A stretch of DNA of 64,000 bases from Rhodobacteraceae bacterium CCMM004 (GTDB lineage: Bacteria > Pseudomonadota > Alphaproteobacteria > Rhodobacterales > Rhodobacteraceae). Location of the stretch: the NCBI GenBank assembly GCA_004005435.1, contig RZWH01000001.1, forward strand, positions 558,001 through 622,000, read 5' to 3'. Position 1 is the stretch's first letter, and each line of letters begins with the position of its first letter. The notes under the pieces are model-generated. The model had not been told where the DNA came from and did no database searches. It saw nothing but the letters and a program-made list of their open reading frames with translations. Made by a program: the position numbers and the translations under genes. This document shows positions 27,939-38,087 of this stretch, in pieces.

Positions 27939-28387
27939 TCACAGCGGTCCCGGCAGCCGTTCCTCGCTGAGGAGGACGTTGGCCTCGACGGTGCCGATCC
28001 CCGGCAGGGACAGGATGCGCCGCCTGAGCACCCGTTCGAAATCCGCCAGATCGCGGGCCACCACGCGCAGGCGATAGTCGTAGACGCCCAGCACATGCTC
28101 GACCGTCTGCACCTCCGGGATGGCGCCCAGGACGCGCTCGAAGTCGTCCAGGCTGACCCGCCCCTTGGCCGCCAGCTTGACCCCCAGAAACACCGTGACG
28201 CCGAAGCCCAGGGCGTCGAGGTCCAGATCCACCCGCCGCCCCGCCAGGATGCCCGCCTCCTGCAACCGCCGGATGCGCCGCCACGCCGCCGGCTGGCTGA
28301 GCGCGCAAGCACGGCCCGCCGCCCCCGCCGACAGCTCGGCATCCGCCGACAGCGCGCGGAGCAGCGCCAAATCCGTGGCGTCGGGGG

Positions 28388-28391
<4 letters not shown>
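27939..28391 (-). CDS. Lrp/AsnC-family transcriptional regulator (second of a pair)
   Basis: 150 residues. The winged helix-turn-helix is at about 3-55 (SQPAAWRRIRRLQEAGILAG) and the RAM ligand/oligomerisation domain at about 65-140 (VEHVLGVYDYRLRVVARD). The start is TTG, overlapping the stop of the upstream Lrp gene (TTGA); no ATG or GTG is available nearby and the frame matches the family N-terminus (DATDLALLRAL). Encoded with its paralogue divergently from ilvC, so a role in branched-chain amino acid control is likely but inferred. Confidence 0.9.
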
Positions 28392-29998
<1,607 letters not shown>

Positions 29999-30004
29999 CG
30001 CCGC

Positions 30005-30038
30005 GGGCGGAGTGGGGGCGCGACGCGCGCCTCCGCCC
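30005..30038. terminator. Hairpin after ilvC, possible terminator
   Basis: Eight-base arms GGGCGGAG and CTCCGCCC enclose a GC-rich loop that is itself partly self-complementary, starting seven bases after the ilvC stop. There is no T run, so rho-independent termination is uncertain. Confidence 0.35.
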
Positions 30039-30131
30039 CGCCCCCCGAGGCGGCGGCCGATCCTGGCCGCCGCCGCCCCGCGCCCCATGTCGCCGCTCAT
30101 GCGTCCCGGCGCGGTTCATCCACGAGGCCCC

Positions 30132-31037
30132 ATGGCGCCCACCCCCACCCCGTTCAACTGGCTGTCCATCGCCGTCCTCGGCGTGGTCTGGGGCGGCACC
30201 TTCATGGTGATCGAACTGGCCCTGCGCGGGCATGGGCCGGTCACCATCGGCGCCGCGCGGGCGACCCTCGGGGCGGTGTCCCTCACGGCACTGGCGACGA
30301 TCCTCCGCCGCCCCTGGCCGCGGACGCCGCGGGTCTGGGCCTACGCGGTGCCGGTGGGCCTCTTCACCAGCGCGGTGCCGTTCTTCCTCCTCGGCTGGGG
30401 GCAGCAATATGTCAGCTCGGCCTTCGCCGGGCTCAGCATGGCGGCGCTGCCGCTGTTCGTCCTGCCGCTGGCGCATCTGTTCTCGGACGAGCCGCTGTCG
30501 GGGCGCGCGTTCGGCGGCGTGCTCCTGGGGTTTGCCGGGGCCCTGGTGCTGATCGGCCCGGGCCTGGGGCAGTTCGGCGGCGGCACGGCCGAGCCCTGGG
30601 GCCAGGCCGCCTGTCTCGGCGCGGCGTTCAGCTATGCCATGGGGTCGATCCTGACCCGCCGCTGCCCACCGGTGGACTCGGTCGCGCTGTCTGCGATGAC
30701 GCTGACGGTGGGCGCGGTGGTGATGGTCCCCGCGGCGCTGATCTTCGAAGGGGTGCCGACGCCTGCGGGCGGCCTGCCCGATCTGGCGCTGCTGCTGTTG
30801 GGCCTGGTGCCGACGGCGTTCGCGACGCTGCTCAGGGTCCACACGATCCGCTCGGCGGGATCGGTGTTCATGACGCTGGTGAACTATCAGGTCCCGCTCT
30901 GGGCCATGGCCTTCGGCGCACTGGTCCTGGCCGAGGCGCTGCCCTGGCGGTTCTTCGCCGCGCTGGCGCTGATCCTGACGGGGCTCGCCGTCAGCCAGTG
31001 GCGTGCGCTCAGGCCGCTCCTGACCGGGCGGGGGTGA
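30132..31037 (+). CDS. EamA-family (DMT) transporter
   Basis: 301 residues, ten predicted membrane helices in two EamA halves (about 12-140 and 155-290). The second half ends with VNYQVPLWAMAFGALVLAEALPWRFFAALALILTG, the usual C-terminal EamA pattern. It is an inner-membrane exporter or importer of amino acids or metabolites; the substrate is unknown. I start at ATG 30132; an in-frame ATG 45 bases upstream adds a proline-rich leader. It is convergent with glmM across a degenerate family B element. Confidence 0.88.
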   Translation: MAPTPTPFNWLSIAVLGVVWGGTFMVIELALRGHGPVTIGAARATLGAVSLTALATILRRPWPRTPRVWAYAVPVGLFTSAVPFFLLGWGQQYVSSAFAGLSMAALPLFVLPLAHLFSDEPLSGRAFGGVLLGFAGALVLIGPGLGQFGGGTAEPWGQAACLGAAFSYAMGSILTRRCPPVDSVALSAMTLTVGAVVMVPAALIFEGVPTPAGGLPDLALLLLGLVPTAFATLLRVHTIRSAGSVFMTLVNYQVPLWAMAFGALVLAEALPWRFFAALALILTGLAVSQWRALRPLLTGRG

Positions 31038-31079
31038 CCGCAGGGCGACGCGGGAAGCGACGCACCCGCTGAGCGCGGA

Positions 31080-31199
31080 GAGCAGCGCCGTCCCGCCGGG
31101 GCCGGGCTGGGCGACGCGGGACGGTTTGACAAGCACCGGCGTCGCCGTAGCTGCCCCGCTGTCCGCAGAAGCGCCGCCTTGGGCGAAACGGCGCTGCCC
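31080..31199. repeat. Family B inverted-repeat element, degenerate single copy (B3)
   Basis: In the convergent gap between the EamA gene and glmM. The left end GCAGCGCCGTCCCGCC (31082-31097) and the right end GGCGAAACGGCGCTGCCC (31182-31199) match family B termini and are largely complementary. The interior is strongly diverged but keeps AGAAGCGCCGCC. The remainder of the gap shows nothing else. Confidence 0.65.
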
Positions 31200-31246
31200 T
31201 CCGGGGCCCACCGAGCGGGACAGGGGGCTACGGCATTCCTCTCAAC

Positions 31247-32605
31247 TCACACCCTCGTCTGCCCCGACGCGGCGGCGATGGCATCGGCCACCGCGTCGAC
31301 CACCTGGGCGAGCAGGGCCGCGTCCTCGCTCTCGGCCATGACGCGGATCAGGGGCTCGGTCCCCGACGGCCGGATCAAAAGCCGGCCGGTGCCGGAGAGC
31401 CGCGCCTCGGCGTCGGCGACCGCGGCGCGGACCGCCGGGGCGTCCAGGGGGGACGCGCCCGCGGGCACGGGGACGTTCTTCAAGCGCTGGGGCACGGGAT
31501 CGAACTGCCGCGCCAGGTCGGAGGCAGGGCGCCCGGTCTCGACCATCGCCGCGAGGAACTGCAACCCCGCGACCAGCCCGTCGCCGGTGGTGGTGTGCGC
31601 CGCCAGGACGATGTGCCCCGACGCCTCGCCGCCCAGGGACAGGCCGCGCGCGCGCATCGCCTCCACCACATAGCGGTCGCCCACCGCGGTGCGCAGGAGC
31701 GACAGGCCCCGCCCCTCCAGAAACCGCTCCAGGCCGAGGTTGCTCATCACCGTGGCGGCCAGGGTGTCGCCCGCCAGCCGCCCCTCGGCCGCCAACCGCG
31801 CCGCGAACAGCGCCAGGATCTGGTCGCCGCCGGCGATCTCTCCGGCCTCGTCGACGATCACCACCCGATCCGCGTCGCCGTCGAGACAGATGCCCAGGTC
31901 CGCGCCCTCGGCCCGCACCCGCGCCGCCGCGGCCCTTGGGTGGGTCGACCCGCAGCCGTCGTTGATGTTGTGGCCATCGGGGCGCACGCCCATTTCGATC
32001 ACATCTGCGCCCAACTCCCACAACACCTCGGGCGCGCAGCGGTAGGCGGCGCCGTTGGCGCAATCCACAAGGACCCGGATCCCCTCCAGCCCCCGCCCCT
32101 CGGGAAAGCTGAACTTCACCCGCTCGTTGTAGCGGAAGCGGCCGTCGTCGATGCGCTTGGCTCGGCCGATCCGGTCGGCGGCGGCGGGCTCCACCCCGTT
32201 CAGGGTCAACGCCTCGATCTCGGCCTCCGCAGCGTCGTTCAGCTTGTATCCGTCGGGACCGAAGAGCTTGATCCCGTTGTCCTGCGCCGGGTTGTGACTG
32301 GCCGAGATCATCACCCCGACATCGGCGCGCATCGACGGGGTCAGCATCCCCACCGCGGGCGTCGGCACCGGCCCAAGGAGCAGCACGTTCATCCCCGCCG
32401 AAGTCAGCCCGGCGGTGAGCGCGTTTTCGAACATGTAGCCCGACAGGCGCGTGTCCTTGCCGATGACGGCGCGGTGGGCGGGCGAGCCCTTGCGGCGGAA
32501 ATAGCGCCCGACCGCCGCGCCGAGGCGCAGCGCGGTCTCGGCGGTCATCGGCGCCGTGTTTGCGGTGCCGCGCACCCCGTCGGTGCCAAAGAGGCGGCGG
32601 GTCAT
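31247..32605 (-). CDS. glmM: Phosphoglucosamine mutase GlmM
   Basis: Interconverts glucosamine-6-phosphate and glucosamine-1-phosphate for UDP-GlcNAc, the precursor of peptidoglycan and LPS. It has 452 residues beginning [14 protein letters not shown]. The phosphoserine loop [14 protein letters not shown] is at about 101-114, the metal loop DGDADR at about 242-247, and the sugar-binding GEASGH near 328. The ATG overlaps the folP stop (ATGA). folB-folP-glmM is a common order in this group. Confidence 0.97.
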   Translation of the reverse strand: MTRRLFGTDGVRGTANTAPMTAETALRLGAAVGRYFRRKGSPAHRAVIGKDTRLSGYMFENALTAGLTSAGMNVLLLGPVPTPAVGMLTPSMRADVGVMISASHNPAQDNGIKLFGPDGYKLNDAAEAEIEALTLNGVEPAAADRIGRAKRIDDGRFRYNERVKFSFPEGRGLEGIRVLVDCANGAAYRCAPEVLWELGADVIEMGVRPDGHNINDGCGSTHPRAAAARVRAEGADLGICLDGDADRVVIVDEAGEIAGGDQILALFAARLAAEGRLAGDTLAATVMSNLGLERFLEGRGLSLLRTAVGDRYVVEAMRARGLSLGGEASGHIVLAAHTTTGDGLVAGLQFLAAMVETGRPASDLARQFDPVPQRLKNVPVPAGASPLDAPAVRAAVADAEARLSGTGRLLIRPSGTEPLIRVMAESEDAALLAQVVDAVADAIAAASGQTRV

Positions 32606-33609
32606 GGCGCGGCCCCCGTCGTTGCGGCCCGCCAGAGGGTCAGGGCCTGGCGGCTCTCGGCGACGTCGTGGACGCGCGCGATCTGCACTCCCTGGGCGAC
32701 CGCGGCCAGCATCGCCGCGAGCGAGCCGGGCAGTCGGGCGGTGGCGGGCGCGTCCCCGGCCAGGGTGCCGATGAACCGCTTGCGCGACGCGCCCAGCAGG
32801 ACCGGACAGCCCAGCCCGTGGAACAGCGACAGATTGGCCATGAGCGTCAGGTTGTGTGCCAGCGTCTTGCCGAACCCGATGCCGGGATCGACGACCAGCC
32901 GCGCGCGGGCGATCCCGGCCGCCTCGGCCGCGGCGATGCGCGCCTCCAGATGGTCGTAGACGTCGAGCAGCACGTCGTCATAGCGCGGCGCGTCCTGCAT
33001 CGTCTCCGGGGATCCTTGGCTGTGCATCAGCACCACCGGCAGGTCGCGCGCGGCGGCCAAAGGCGCCATGCCCGGATCGAAGCTCAAAGCCGTGACATCG
33101 TTCAGGATCGCCGCGCCCGCGTCGGCCGCGGCCTCGGCGACGGCGGCCTTGCGGGTGTCGATCGAGACGGCCACGCCCAGGGGCACGGCCGCAGCCACGG
33201 CGGGCACGGCGCGGGCGATCTCGTCGGCGGCCGCGACCTCCGCCGCGCCCGGACGGGTCGACTCGCCGCCCACGTCCAGGATGTCGGCCCCCGCCGCGAC
33301 CAACCGGGCCGCCGCCGCCGCGGGGTCGTCCAGATGCACGCCCCCGTCGGAAAAGCTGTCGGGCGTGACGTTGAGGATCGCCATGAGGCGCGGGAGGTCC
33401 ATCTCGACCCCCGCGACGGACGGCCGGGGGGCGGTGAGCGCGGCGCGGGCGGCGGCGGGGATCGCCTCGGCCGGAATCGGCACGGCCCCCTCGCCGCGGG
33501 TGCGGCGCAGCGCGTGGGTGAACCATCCCCAGCCCCCGGCGAGGCGCAGCGCCCCCTCGGGCCGCACCGGCCCCACCTGCACCAGGGGCTGATAGCGGGC
33601 CTCGGGCAC
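32602..33609 (-). CDS. folP: Dihydropteroate synthase FolP
   Basis: Condenses DHPP with p-aminobenzoate to dihydropteroate in folate synthesis; target of sulfonamides. It has 335 residues. The TIM barrel begins with [16 protein letters not shown] at about 75-90, followed by [11 protein letters not shown] and [11 protein letters not shown] 70-residue N-terminal region ([20 protein letters not shown]) precedes the barrel, as in other Rhodobacterales enzymes. No ATG is available; the GTG at 33609, five bases after the folB stop, fits. Its stop overlaps glmM. Confidence 0.93.
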   Translation of the reverse strand: MPEARYQPLVQVGPVRPEGALRLAGGWGWFTHALRRTRGEGAVPIPAEAIPAAARAALTAPRPSVAGVEMDLPRLMAILNVTPDSFSDGGVHLDDPAAAAARLVAAGADILDVGGESTRPGAAEVAAADEIARAVPAVAAAVPLGVAVSIDTRKAAVAEAAADAGAAILNDVTALSFDPGMAPLAAARDLPVVLMHSQGSPETMQDAPRYDDVLLDVYDHLEARIAAAEAAGIARARLVVDPGIGFGKTLAHNLTLMANLSLFHGLGCPVLLGASRKRFIGTLAGDAPATARLPGSLAAMLAAVAQGVQIARVHDVAESRQALTLWRAATTGAAP

Positions 33610-33614
33610 CGGGC

Positions 33615-34532
33615 TCAGACCAGCAGGGCGGCGTCGGCGGCGACCGCGCGGACGGCCAGGTCCGTCGCCGGCATCGGCCCGCCCACCACCACCAGTTCGC
33701 GCGCGCCCAACTCGGTGGCCAGCCAGGCGGCCAGGCCCGGGCCGTCCTCGGGCCCCGCCTCGGGCGGCGCGACGCTGTCGAGAACCAGCTTGGACGGCGC
33801 CCAGACGCTGATCCGCCCCTGCCGCATGGCCCACTCCAGCTCGGTCCGGCTGTGGGTCACGACGCAGCGCCGGTCGCGGCCCGCCAGCACCCAGGCGTTC
33901 TGTTCGATGGCCAGGAGGTCGATGCGCCGCTGCGCTGGCGCGACGGCGCTGGCCGGGCGCGGCCCGTCCGGCAGACCGACGCAGAGGATCGCCGGCGCCT
34001 CCGCCGCCTCCAGCCCGTCGAGCCACTCGGCCAGCGCCGGACCGCTCAGCGCCGCGTTCGACAGCCAGACCACCACCGGGTGCGGAATGTCGTCGGCGAC
34101 GCGGCGGGGGGTGGGCGCGGCCGCACGCTCGATCTCGACCCCCAGGGCGCCGGGGCCGCGGTCGAGCTTTTCGATCCGCACGAAGCAGCGCAGCGCCTGG
34201 GGCGCGGTCAGGATCCGCGCGGCGATCCTCTCGGCCAGGGTCTCCAGGAGGTTCAGCCGCTCCGCCGCCAGCTCGGCCGCGATGGCGTCGGTCAGGGTGT
34301 CGTAGCTCAGGATACGGTCGACGTCGTCGGAACGGGCGGCGTCGTGGGGCCGCACCTCGACCACGATGTCGAAGCGCACCCGCTGGGTCCGCCCGCGCTC
34401 GGCCTGGAAGGCGCCGATCTCGACCTCGACGACATGGTCGCGCACCGAGATGCGGTCGCGGCGGGCATCCGGCGCGGTGGCGCGGGCGCGGGCCTCGGGG
34501 TGATCGAAGGCGGTGGGCAGGTCGTTGGGCAT
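33615..34532 (-). CDS. folB: Dihydroneopterin aldolase FolB with a C-terminal extension
   Basis: 305 residues, more than twice the usual 120. Residues about 25-140 are a dihydroneopterin aldolase domain (RDHVVEVEIGAFQAERGRTQ, then SYDTLTDAIAAELAAERLNLLETLAERIA with the catalytic-region Glu). Residues about 140-305 form a second alpha/beta domain (HPVVVWLSNAALSGPALAEW, GARELVVVGGPM) that I cannot assign; its layout vaguely resembles a degenerate kinase-like fold. The aldolase releases glycolaldehyde in folate synthesis. First of folB-folP-glmM. Confidence 0.9.
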   Translation of the reverse strand: MPNDLPTAFDHPEARARATAPDARRDRISVRDHVVEVEIGAFQAERGRTQRVRFDIVVEVRPHDAARSDDVDRILSYDTLTDAIAAELAAERLNLLETLAERIAARILTAPQALRCFVRIEKLDRGPGALGVEIERAAAPTPRRVADDIPHPVVVWLSNAALSGPALAEWLDGLEAAEAPAILCVGLPDGPRPASAVAPAQRRIDLLAIEQNAWVLAGRDRRCVVTHSRTELEWAMRQGRISVWAPSKLVLDSVAPPEAGPEDGPGLAAWLATELGARELVVVGGPMPATDLAVRAVAADAALLV

Positions 34533-34596
34533 GGGCGGGCTCCCGCGGCGGCGTGGCCCCGCAATACCGCCCCGGCCCCCCGGACGAAAGAGCGCA

Positions 34597-34633
34597 GGCG
34601 CCGCCGTCGCGGCCGAAACCGACGGGCGGCGCC
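34597..34633 (-). terminator. Strong hairpin downstream of the SleB-like gene
   Basis: Arms GGCGCCGCCGTCG (34597-34609) and CGACGGGCGGCGCC (34620-34633) pair with one bulged base, starting 13 bases beyond the SleB-like stop on the minus strand. Only a short CTCTTTCG stretch follows, so termination efficiency is uncertain. Confidence 0.45.
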
Positions 34634-34645
34634 CCGCGGGGGGCC

Positions 34646-35332
34646 TCAGCCCATGGCGTAGAAGTGGTGCGCGCCGATGGTCGCCGTCCGGTCGAAGCTG
34701 CGCGCCCAACGCGGATTGACCGCGCGGGTGTGATAGTGCGTGGCCCCGGCGGTCAGCGCCCGCGGCGCCCCGTCCAGCATCAGCCGCGCCACCTTGCCCA
34801 TCCGGCGCCAGGCCCCGGGTTCGCGCACCACCTCGGCCCGGCCGTCGCAGGTATAGGTGAACTGGCACTGATACTTCTTGCCCGTGCCCTGGTTCACCAC
34901 GCCGCAGACCGTGCCGGGGAACCGGCCGCTGTCGACGCGGTTGAGGATCACCTCGGCCACGGCGAACTGTCCCTTCACCGTCTCGCCTCGGGCCTCGAAA
35001 TAAAGAGCCTCGGTCAGGCACTGCCACTCGGCACCGCCGCTGGCGACCGGCTGGCGGTCGAGGAACCGGCGGCTGTAGTCCACGGCCACCGCGGCGGGCG
35101 CCGCCGCCTTGGCCTTGGCCTTGGGGGCGAAGATCCGCGCCAGGAAGTTGCCGCGCCGCGGCTCGACCGCGGGACGGTCGGGGCCGAGCAGGCTGTCGAG
35201 GTTGCGCTCGATCCGCACCGAGGGGTCGTTGGACTGGCTCATCACCACATCGGCGGCGGCGGCCCCGGCCATGGTTGTGACCGCAAAAATCGCAGCGCCC
35301 AAAGGCGCCCAGCGCAGAGCGCGTGGCATCAT
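34646..35332 (-). CDS. SleB-like cell-wall hydrolase
   Basis: 228 residues with a signal peptide (about 1-27, ending AGAAAA) and a C-terminal Hydrolase_2 (SleB/CwlJ) domain from about 105. Motifs: EALYFEARGETVKGQFAVAEVILNRV with the likely catalytic Glu, CGVVNQG, CQFTYTCDG and GATHYHTRAVNPRW. The family cleaves peptidoglycan glycan strands; in non-sporulating alphaproteobacteria it is a wall-remodelling enzyme. Two tandem ATGs (35332 and 35329) are possible starts. Confidence 0.9.
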   Translation of the reverse strand: MMPRALRWAPLGAAIFAVTTMAGAAAADVVMSQSNDPSVRIERNLDSLLGPDRPAVEPRRGNFLARIFAPKAKAKAAAPAAVAVDYSRRFLDRQPVASGGAEWQCLTEALYFEARGETVKGQFAVAEVILNRVDSGRFPGTVCGVVNQGTGKKYQCQFTYTCDGRAEVVREPGAWRRMGKVARLMLDGAPRALTAGATHYHTRAVNPRWARSFDRTATIGAHHFYAMG

Positions 35333-35476
35333 CTCTTCAACCCCTCATCCCAATCGTCGCGGGCGCGCGTCCCAGGGCGCGCCGCAAGTCGTCTTTGCAA
35401 GCGGGGCTGGGCTTACCTGGACGTCAGGCGGAGCGAAAGCGGTCAGGCCGTCGCAGGCGGGAACCTGCCGATTTGC

Positions 35477-38032
35477 CTATCTGTCGGGGGGTTTTGCGCC
35501 GGGGAACCCGCGGTCCCGGATCGCCAGATGCGCCGCGGCCAGGCGCGCCACCGGCACACGGAACGGCGAGCACGAGACATAGTCGAACCCGGCGGCGCGG
35601 CAAAACGCGATGCTCTCGGGGTCGCCGCCATGCTCGCCGCAAACCGACAAGATGACGTCGGGGTTGGTGCGCCGCCCGCGTTCGGCGCCCATGGTCAGCA
35701 ACTCGCCCACCCCGTCGAGGTCGAGCCGCAGGAACGGATCCTCGGTGAACACCCCCTGCTGCACGTAGGCACCCATGAACCGCCCCGCGTCGTCGCGGCT
35801 CAGGCCATAGGTCATCTGCGTCAGATCGTTGGTGCCAAAGCTCAGAAAGGTCGCATATTCCGCGATCTCGTCGGCGCGCAGGCAGGCCCGCGGCGTCTCG
35901 ACCATCACCCCCAGGCGATAGGCAAAGTCCTCGCCCGTCGCGGTCCGCACCTGCGCCGCCACCGCGTCCACCCGCGCCTTGACCAGCTCGACCTCGCGGC
36001 GGGCCGAGACCAGGGGGATCATCACCTCGGGCACCACGCCCGTCCCGCTCTCCACCGTCGCTTCGAAGATCGCGCGCGCCTGCATGTCGTAGATCTCGGG
36101 CACCGCGATGCCCAGACGCACGCCCCGCATCCCCAGCATCGGGTTGAACTCGCCCAGCGCGGCGATGCGCTCGCCCACCTGCGCCAGCGGCAGGCCCAGC
36201 GCGCCCGCCAGGTCCATCATGCCGGTCCGGTCGGCGGGCAGAAACTCGTGCAGCGGCGGGTCGAGCAGGCGAATGCAGACCGGCTGTCCGCGCATGATGC
36301 GGAACAGCGCGGCGAAATCGGCGCGCTGCACGGGTAGGAGTTGCTCCAGCGCCGCCGCCCGATCCTCGGTCCGCTCGGCAAAGATCATCTCGCGCATGAC
36401 GGTCAGGCGGTCGTCTTCGAAAAACATGTGCTCGGTGCGGCACAGGCCGATCCCCTCGGCCTCGAACCGCCGTGCCTGTGTCGCCTCCGCGGGGGTATCG
36501 GCGTTGGCCCGCACGCCGATGTCGCGCAGGTCGTCGGCCCAGGACAAAAGGCTCTGGAACGCGTCGTCCAGCGCGGGCTCCAACAGCGGCGCCGCCCCGA
36601 CGATCAGTCGCCCGGTGGAGCCGTCGAGCGTGACGACGTCGCCCTCGCGGAACCGCCGCCCGTCGGGGCCGGTCAGCGCCCGCGCCTTGCGGTCGATGGT
36701 GATCTGCGAGGCGCCCACCACCGCCGGCAGGCCGAGGCCGCGGGCGATCACCGCGGCGTGGCTGGTGATGCCGCCGCGCGCGGTGAGAACGCCCACCGAC
36801 GCATGCATCCCGCGCACGTCCTCGGGGCGGGTCTCGCGCCGGACCAGGATGCAGGGCTCCTCGCGCGCGGCATAGGCCTGGGCCGCGCGGGCCGAGAACG
36901 CCAGCCGCCCCGTCGCCGCGCCGGGACTGGCGGCGATCCCGCGTGCAAAGCTGTCGGTGTGCGCCTCGGGATCGACCTGGCGATGCAGCAGGTCGGACAG
37001 CGCCCTGGGCAGGATCCGCAGCACCGCCTCGTCCCGCGGGATCACGCCGTCGTCGGCCAGGTCCACGGCGATCCGCACGGCGGCACGCGAGGTTCGCCGC
37101 ACCCGCACCGCGTCGAGAATGTTCAGCCGCCCGCCCTGGATGGTGAACTCGATCTGCATCTCCTCGCGCAGCCGTTGGCGGCAGGCCGCGCCGTGGGTCT
37201 GCAACATGTCGAAGACGTCAGGCGCCAGATCCTCCAGCGCCGCACCGCGCGCGTCGCGGGTGAGATAGAGCGCCCCCGCCCCGGGCAGCAGCGCCTCGCG
37301 CCCCTGGCTCTGGCTCAGATAACGGCCGGTGATCTGAGGCAGGCCGGTGGCGGAGCTGACGAACTGGATCACGCCCGAGCCGTATTCGCCCCCCGCCGGA
37401 TCGCCGACGCCCAGGACCATCGCCTGGACCACGAGGCCCAGGCCCGCGTCCGCCGGCGCGCCCTTGGCCTGGCGCAGGAGGCGCGCGCTGGTCCCCTCCC
37501 AGGCCCGCGCCATGGCGCGCAGAATGTCGGCCAGTTGCCGCGCCGGATCCTGGGGAAAGGGGTCGTCCGTCTCGGCCTCGAAGGCGGCGCACATGGCGGC
37601 GATGTCGGTCTCGTCCTGGAACAGGTCGGCGTCCAGACGCGCGACCTCGGTGGCGTAGGACTGGATGAACCGGCGGTAGAGCGCGTCGGCCGCGGGCCGG
37701 CCGATCCGCTGGGACAGATCGGCGTGGCGGGCGTCGTTCATGCCGATGTTCAACACCGTGCCCGGGCCACCCCAATCGGGATCGGCGCTGGAGGGCCGCA
37801 CCGACACCAGCGTCCCGTCGGGAAAGACGCCGAGCAGTTGCGCGGTGTCGGGGAACTGCCCCGCCGCGATGCCGCGCACCGTGCCCACGTCCAGAGCCAG
37901 GGTCTGCGGCACCGGCAGGCCCATGCGGATCAGCCGTTGCAGGCACTTGGCCCGGCTGCCGTGCTGACGGCCCGAGATCGGCGCGTCTGGGGTGATCTCG
38001 GTCACCCCGGCGATGTCGCTGATTTTCTGCAC
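35477..38032 (-). CDS. Pyruvate phosphate dikinase-like protein with divergent nucleotide-binding half
   Basis: 851 residues. The C-terminal PEP/pyruvate domain is canonical: swivelling His in GGITSHAAVIARG at about residue 425, EGIGLCRTEHMFF, and the catalytic Cys in SVCGEHGGDPESIAFC at about 797. The N-terminal ATP-grasp half is altered: where PPDK has a GGKGANLAEM-type loop it reads SGRQHGSRAKCL, and the VRSGARxSMPGM stretch is VRPSSADPDWGGPG. It may be a true PPDK (ATP + Pi + pyruvate to AMP + PPi + PEP) or a relative using another phosphoryl donor. The start is GTG 38032 with GAAGGAG eight bases upstream. Confidence 0.8.
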   Translation of the reverse strand: MQKISDIAGVTEITPDAPISGRQHGSRAKCLQRLIRMGLPVPQTLALDVGTVRGIAAGQFPDTAQLLGVFPDGTLVSVRPSSADPDWGGPGTVLNIGMNDARHADLSQRIGRPAADALYRRFIQSYATEVARLDADLFQDETDIAAMCAAFEAETDDPFPQDPARQLADILRAMARAWEGTSARLLRQAKGAPADAGLGLVVQAMVLGVGDPAGGEYGSGVIQFVSSATGLPQITGRYLSQSQGREALLPGAGALYLTRDARGAALEDLAPDVFDMLQTHGAACRQRLREEMQIEFTIQGGRLNILDAVRVRRTSRAAVRIAVDLADDGVIPRDEAVLRILPRALSDLLHRQVDPEAHTDSFARGIAASPGAATGRLAFSARAAQAYAAREEPCILVRRETRPEDVRGMHASVGVLTARGGITSHAAVIARGLGLPAVVGASQITIDRKARALTGPDGRRFREGDVVTLDGSTGRLIVGAAPLLEPALDDAFQSLLSWADDLRDIGVRANADTPAEATQARRFEAEGIGLCRTEHMFFEDDRLTVMREMIFAERTEDRAAALEQLLPVQRADFAALFRIMRGQPVCIRLLDPPLHEFLPADRTGMMDLAGALGLPLAQVGERIAALGEFNPMLGMRGVRLGIAVPEIYDMQARAIFEATVESGTGVVPEVMIPLVSARREVELVKARVDAVAAQVRTATGEDFAYRLGVMVETPRACLRADEIAEYATFLSFGTNDLTQMTYGLSRDDAGRFMGAYVQQGVFTEDPFLRLDLDGVGELLTMGAERGRRTNPDVILSVCGEHGGDPESIAFCRAAGFDYVSCSPFRVPVARLAAAHLAIRDRGFPGAKPPDR

Positions 38033-38087
38033 TGCGGCACTCCTTCGCCGCAGCATACGCCGCACCCCTAGCGGTGCAAGAGGCGCG

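Noticed and set aside
34533-34645. Another family B copy between folB and the SleB-like gene
   Set aside because: The GC-rich hairpin here lacks the family B terminal sequence and interior, and the genes are on the same strand.
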